Assembly (NCBI GenBank): GCA_016865865.1
Contig: VGOC01000014.1
Location: 1 to 51,186 of the forward strand
Source of the DNA: Chloroflexota bacterium
Lineage (GTDB): Bacteria > Chloroflexota > Anaerolineae > Anaerolineales > UBA11858
Direction of reading: 5' to 3'
Length of the DNA stretch: 51,186 nucleotides
Shown: positions 48,769-51,186 of the stretch, in pieces
How positions within the stretch are numbered: position 1 is the first letter of the stretch
Layout of the letters: each line of letters starts with the position of its first letter
Notes under the pieces: model-generated
Databases searched by the model: none
Seen by the model: only the letters and a program-made list of their open reading frames with translations
What the model was told of the DNA's origin: nothing
Program-made: the position numbers and the translations under genes

Positions 48769-51012
48769 ATGGTTCAAAAGAATTTACTTCGACGAAAAGG
48801 ACGTACATTTCTGACAATCTTGAGTATCGCCATTGGCGTTGCTGCTATTGTGGGATTGGGCGCATTGGCCAATGGCTTATCGGCGGGATATGACTCTTTT
48901 CTCACCGGCAGCAAAGCTGACTTGATCCTCAGCCAGCCCGATGCTTTCGATGTCAGCATGAGCACAGTTGATGAAAGCGTCAGCCAGGAGCTCGAAGCGA
49001 TGTCAGAAATCTCGAATGCCAGTGGAATGTTGGAAGGCATCGTCCAGGCTGAAAAAATCCCACTCTTCTTTGTTTTTGGATACCCCGAAGATAGTTTCAT
49101 CCTCGGGCGCTTCGAGATCGTCGAAGGCGTCCCCCTGGATTCAAGAGAAGTAATTCACAGCCGTGGCAACCCAATACTCTTGGGATCGGGTTCCGCGGAG
49201 TCGCTGAAAAAGGAAGTCGGCGATACCCTGCGAATTCAAGAGCGAGTATTTCGGATTGTAGGCATTTACGAAACCGGCGCCACCCTCGAGGATAATGGCG
49301 CAGTTATCCCCCTAAGAGACGCCCAGGAATTACTTGGTCGCTTGCGCCAGGTCAGCATTGTTTACATCCAACTCAAGGATGCTGCTTTGAGTGAGCGCAT
49401 CGAGCGCCGCGTCGAACGTCGCTGGCCAAATCTCTCGCTTAGCCGGACTGATGATTTCGCTAACAAACAAATGATGGGCGACATGATGAATGCTTTCGTC
49501 TGGCTCATAGCCGGGCTGGCGATCAGCATCGGCGGCGTGGGAATGATGAACTCCCAATTGATGGCCGTCGTCGAGCGCACCCGAGAAATCGGTGTGTTGC
49601 GCTCAGTTGGGTGGAAGCGCTGGCGCATTATCGCCATGATTTTAGGCGAATCCCTCACTATTGGCCTGATGGGGGGAATTTTGGGAATCGTCATCGGCTG
49701 GTTGATGATCTTCAGCTTCGAAGAATTCGCTGGATTCTTCGGCGCCACTTCGGCCAGCATCACTCCAGCATTGATCCAGCAAGCAATCACCACAGTGATC
49801 GTATTGGGCTTCGTTGGGGGCGTCTATCCCGCCTGGAGGGCCTCACGTTTACCCCCAGTAGCCGCGTTGCGATATGAAGGCGGCGCATCCGGCGGGAAAG
49901 TCCGACGGCTGCCGTTTGGAGGCCTGGCGCTCCAAAATCTATTTCAGCGCACAACCCGAACGTTATTGACCTTAGGGGTCATCGCCATCACAGTTGGAGG
50001 CATTATCGCTTTGGAAGCAGCCGTTTTCGGCATGACGGATACGTTCGCCTTTTTGAGCGCGGGTTCGGAAATCATGGTGCGCCAGGCTGGCGTTGCTGAT
50101 ACAGAATATAGCGCCCTCGATGAGCGAATCGTTGATAAGATCGCTGCGTATCCCGAAGTAGCGCATGTCAGCGGCGTGGCTTTTTCAGGCACGATGTTAC
50201 CCGATTCCGGTATGATTTTCATCCTGTTCGGCTATGCGCCACACGAATACGCTATCCAACAATTCAACGTGATCGAGGGAGAGCGGATTGTTTCGAATCA
50301 TCAGATCATGCTAGGCAGGATGATTGCCGAGGCCCTGCATCTCACGATCGGGGATACCATCGAAATCAGCAGCAACCGTTTCAAAGTGGTTGGCGTCTAT
50401 GAATCGAGCGTCACCTGGCAGGAGATGGGCGGCGTGGCTACCCTGCGCGATGTTCAGAATTTCATGGGGCGCCCCCGCAAAGTAGGCATGTTGATGGTCA
50501 AAGTCCATGACCCCACACAAGCCGAAGCTGTCGTTGTAAGAATCAATTCTCAACTACCGGATGCCCATGCTAGCCTGAGTGGTGAATTTATGGATGAAAT
50601 GCCAGATATGAAAAACGTCAATGCCATGTTAGGGGCGATCTCATTCCTGGCGATTTTCGTCGGCGGAGTCAGCGTCTTGAATACGATGCTGATGGCCGTG
50701 ATGGAACGCACCCGGGAGATCGGCGTTTTCCGCGCCCTGGGATGGCGTCGCTGGCGTATCTTGCGTTTGATCATAAGTGAATCCCTTATATTAGGTTTAT
50801 TGGGAGGCGTTCTTGGCATTGGCGTGGCGTCTGTTTTGTTCAATGCCTTCAATCACATTCCTATGTTCAGTGGTATGCTTGTAACCCGATGGGAACTGGA
50901 TACTTTCCTCAAGGCGATATCCGTCGCTTTGTTTCTGGGTTTGCTGGGCGGCCTGTACCCCGCCTTCCGTGCTACCCGCATGCAGCCTGTCGAGGCGCTT
51001 AGATATGAATAA
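48769..51012 (+). CDS. Duplicated FtsX/MacB-type ABC transporter permease
   Basis: 747 aa made of two homologous halves (about 1-375 and 385-747). Each has an N-terminal helix after RRKGRTFLTILSIAIGV or QRTTRTLLTLGVIAITVGG, an extracytoplasmic MacB-core domain, and a three-helix FtsX domain with MAVVERTREIGVLRSVGWKRWRI / MAVMERTREIGVFRALGWRRWRI and YPAWRASRLPPVAALRYE / YPAFRATRMQPVEALRYE. Such permeases move lipids, lipoproteins or peptides by mechanotransmission with a LolD/MacB-type ATPase, not found in this window. No ribosome site is seen; C3 lies immediately upstream. Confidence 0.92.
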   Translation: MVQKNLLRRKGRTFLTILSIAIGVAAIVGLGALANGLSAGYDSFLTGSKADLILSQPDAFDVSMSTVDESVSQELEAMSEISNASGMLEGIVQAEKIPLFFVFGYPEDSFILGRFEIVEGVPLDSREVIHSRGNPILLGSGSAESLKKEVGDTLRIQERVFRIVGIYETGATLEDNGAVIPLRDAQELLGRLRQVSIVYIQLKDAALSERIERRVERRWPNLSLSRTDDFANKQMMGDMMNAFVWLIAGLAISIGGVGMMNSQLMAVVERTREIGVLRSVGWKRWRIIAMILGESLTIGLMGGILGIVIGWLMIFSFEEFAGFFGATSASITPALIQQAITTVIVLGFVGGVYPAWRASRLPPVAALRYEGGASGGKVRRLPFGGLALQNLFQRTTRTLLTLGVIAITVGGIIALEAAVFGMTDTFAFLSAGSEIMVRQAGVADTEYSALDERIVDKIAAYPEVAHVSGVAFSGTMLPDSGMIFILFGYAPHEYAIQQFNVIEGERIVSNHQIMLGRMIAEALHLTIGDTIEISSNRFKVVGVYESSVTWQEMGGVATLRDVQNFMGRPRKVGMLMVKVHDPTQAEAVVVRINSQLPDAHASLSGEFMDEMPDMKNVNAMLGAISFLAIFVGGVSVLNTMLMAVMERTREIGVFRALGWRRWRILRLIISESLILGLLGGVLGIGVASVLFNAFNHIPMFSGMLVTRWELDTFLKAISVALFLGLLGGLYPAFRATRMQPVEALRYE

Positions 51013-51013
51013 G

Positions 51014-51125
51014 GTAACTGCTCAGCCATCGAACGGATTAGCCCGAAAAAAGGGTGTGCGAAGGGAGCGCAGCCCCCTTCGCACACCCTTTTTTCGGGAA
51101 CTTCCCCGTTTGGCAGAGTAGTTAC
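51014..51125. mobile_element. Family B MITE, copy B3, inserted at a stop codon
   Basis: 112 bp, ends GTAACTGCTCAGCC and (complement) GTAACTACTCTGCC. Flanked by exact TGAATAAG (51006-51013 and 51126-51133), whose left copy contains the last codon and TAA stop of the permease gene. Inner hairpin about 51042-51098 looks like a bidirectional terminator. Confidence 0.95.
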
Positions 51126-51148
51126 TGAATAAGAAGGAGCAAAACAAC

Positions 51149-51186
51149 ATGAAGAAGAACCTGATCATGACCTTCTTTGCAGCAGC
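51149..51186 (+). CDS. Secreted protein, N-terminus only (runs off the window)
   Basis: ATG 51149 with AAGGAG at 51134-51139. Only MKKNLIMTFFAA is visible: a positively charged, hydrophobic signal-peptide start. Without B3 and one target copy, this ATG would be 16 bases after the permease stop, so it was probably co-operonic with it. Confidence 0.6.
   Translation, partial: MKKNLIMTFFAA

Overview
The window looks like a chromosomal stretch of a Chloroflexota bacterium, probably of the Anaerolineae type. This is inferred, not tested. The pointers are Thr/Pro-rich linkers on lipoproteins (TPTPTNTPT style), Cache-HAMP-GAF sensors without an output domain, Thr/Asp-rich surface proteins, T-box leaders on aminoacyl-tRNA synthetase genes, an acyl-CoA dehydrogenase/ETF operon and very many short dispersed repeats. 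No tRNA, rRNA, CRISPR, prophage or transposase gene was seen.

Layout. 85-5257 (minus): a tight four-gene operon of a C39-type peptidase with three SH3 repeats, a sulfotransferase-like protein, a Cache-HAMP-GAF sensor and a ParA/MinD-type ATPase. 5573-8766 (minus): acyl-CoA dehydrogenase, EtfB, EtfA. 8985-18133 (plus): a TPR protein, a lipoprotein, a MtaB-type tRNA methylthiotransferase, a DUF433/DUF5615 toxin-antitoxin-like pair, a HIT protein, YqeY, PgpH, YbeY, undecaprenol/diacylglycerol kinase and an endonuclease IV-like protein. 18220-18690: a small gene pair whose second member looks like a truncated toxin. 18691-20393 (minus): a membrane-anchored protein and a PpiC-type foldase lipoprotein. 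20690-31319 (plus): a GAF protein followed by four surface proteins (Ig/SH3 lipoprotein, two Asp-rich TSP3-type paralogues, a Pmp-like beta-helix lipoprotein). 31485-36075: T-box, pheS, a small helical gene, pheT. 36324-40581: small membrane protein, aldo/keto reductase, solute-binding lipoprotein, HEAT-like protein. 40630-42792 (minus): branched-chain aminotransferase and a UPF0173 hydrolase. 43055-46921: T-box and ileS. 47055-51012: DtxR-family regulator, response regulator, duplicated FtsX/MacB-type permease, then the first codons of a secreted protein.

The most striking signal is not a protein. At least four families of 110-160 bp, transposase-less, inverted-repeat elements (called A-D here) occur about 14 times in 51 kb. 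Many copies are flanked by exact target-site duplications readable directly: 6 bp for A, 8 bp for B, 5 bp for C, TTA for D. They sit at gene edges: one duplicates a start codon, one a stop codon, one separates a -10 box from its gene, one lies in an operon leader. A second, smaller class of palindromic or oligonucleotide repeats is inserted in frame inside the essential genes pheT and ileS and inside the pheS T-box leader. A third pattern is at least three genes whose consensus TATAAT box lies 7-8 bp before the ATG, implying leaderless transcripts.
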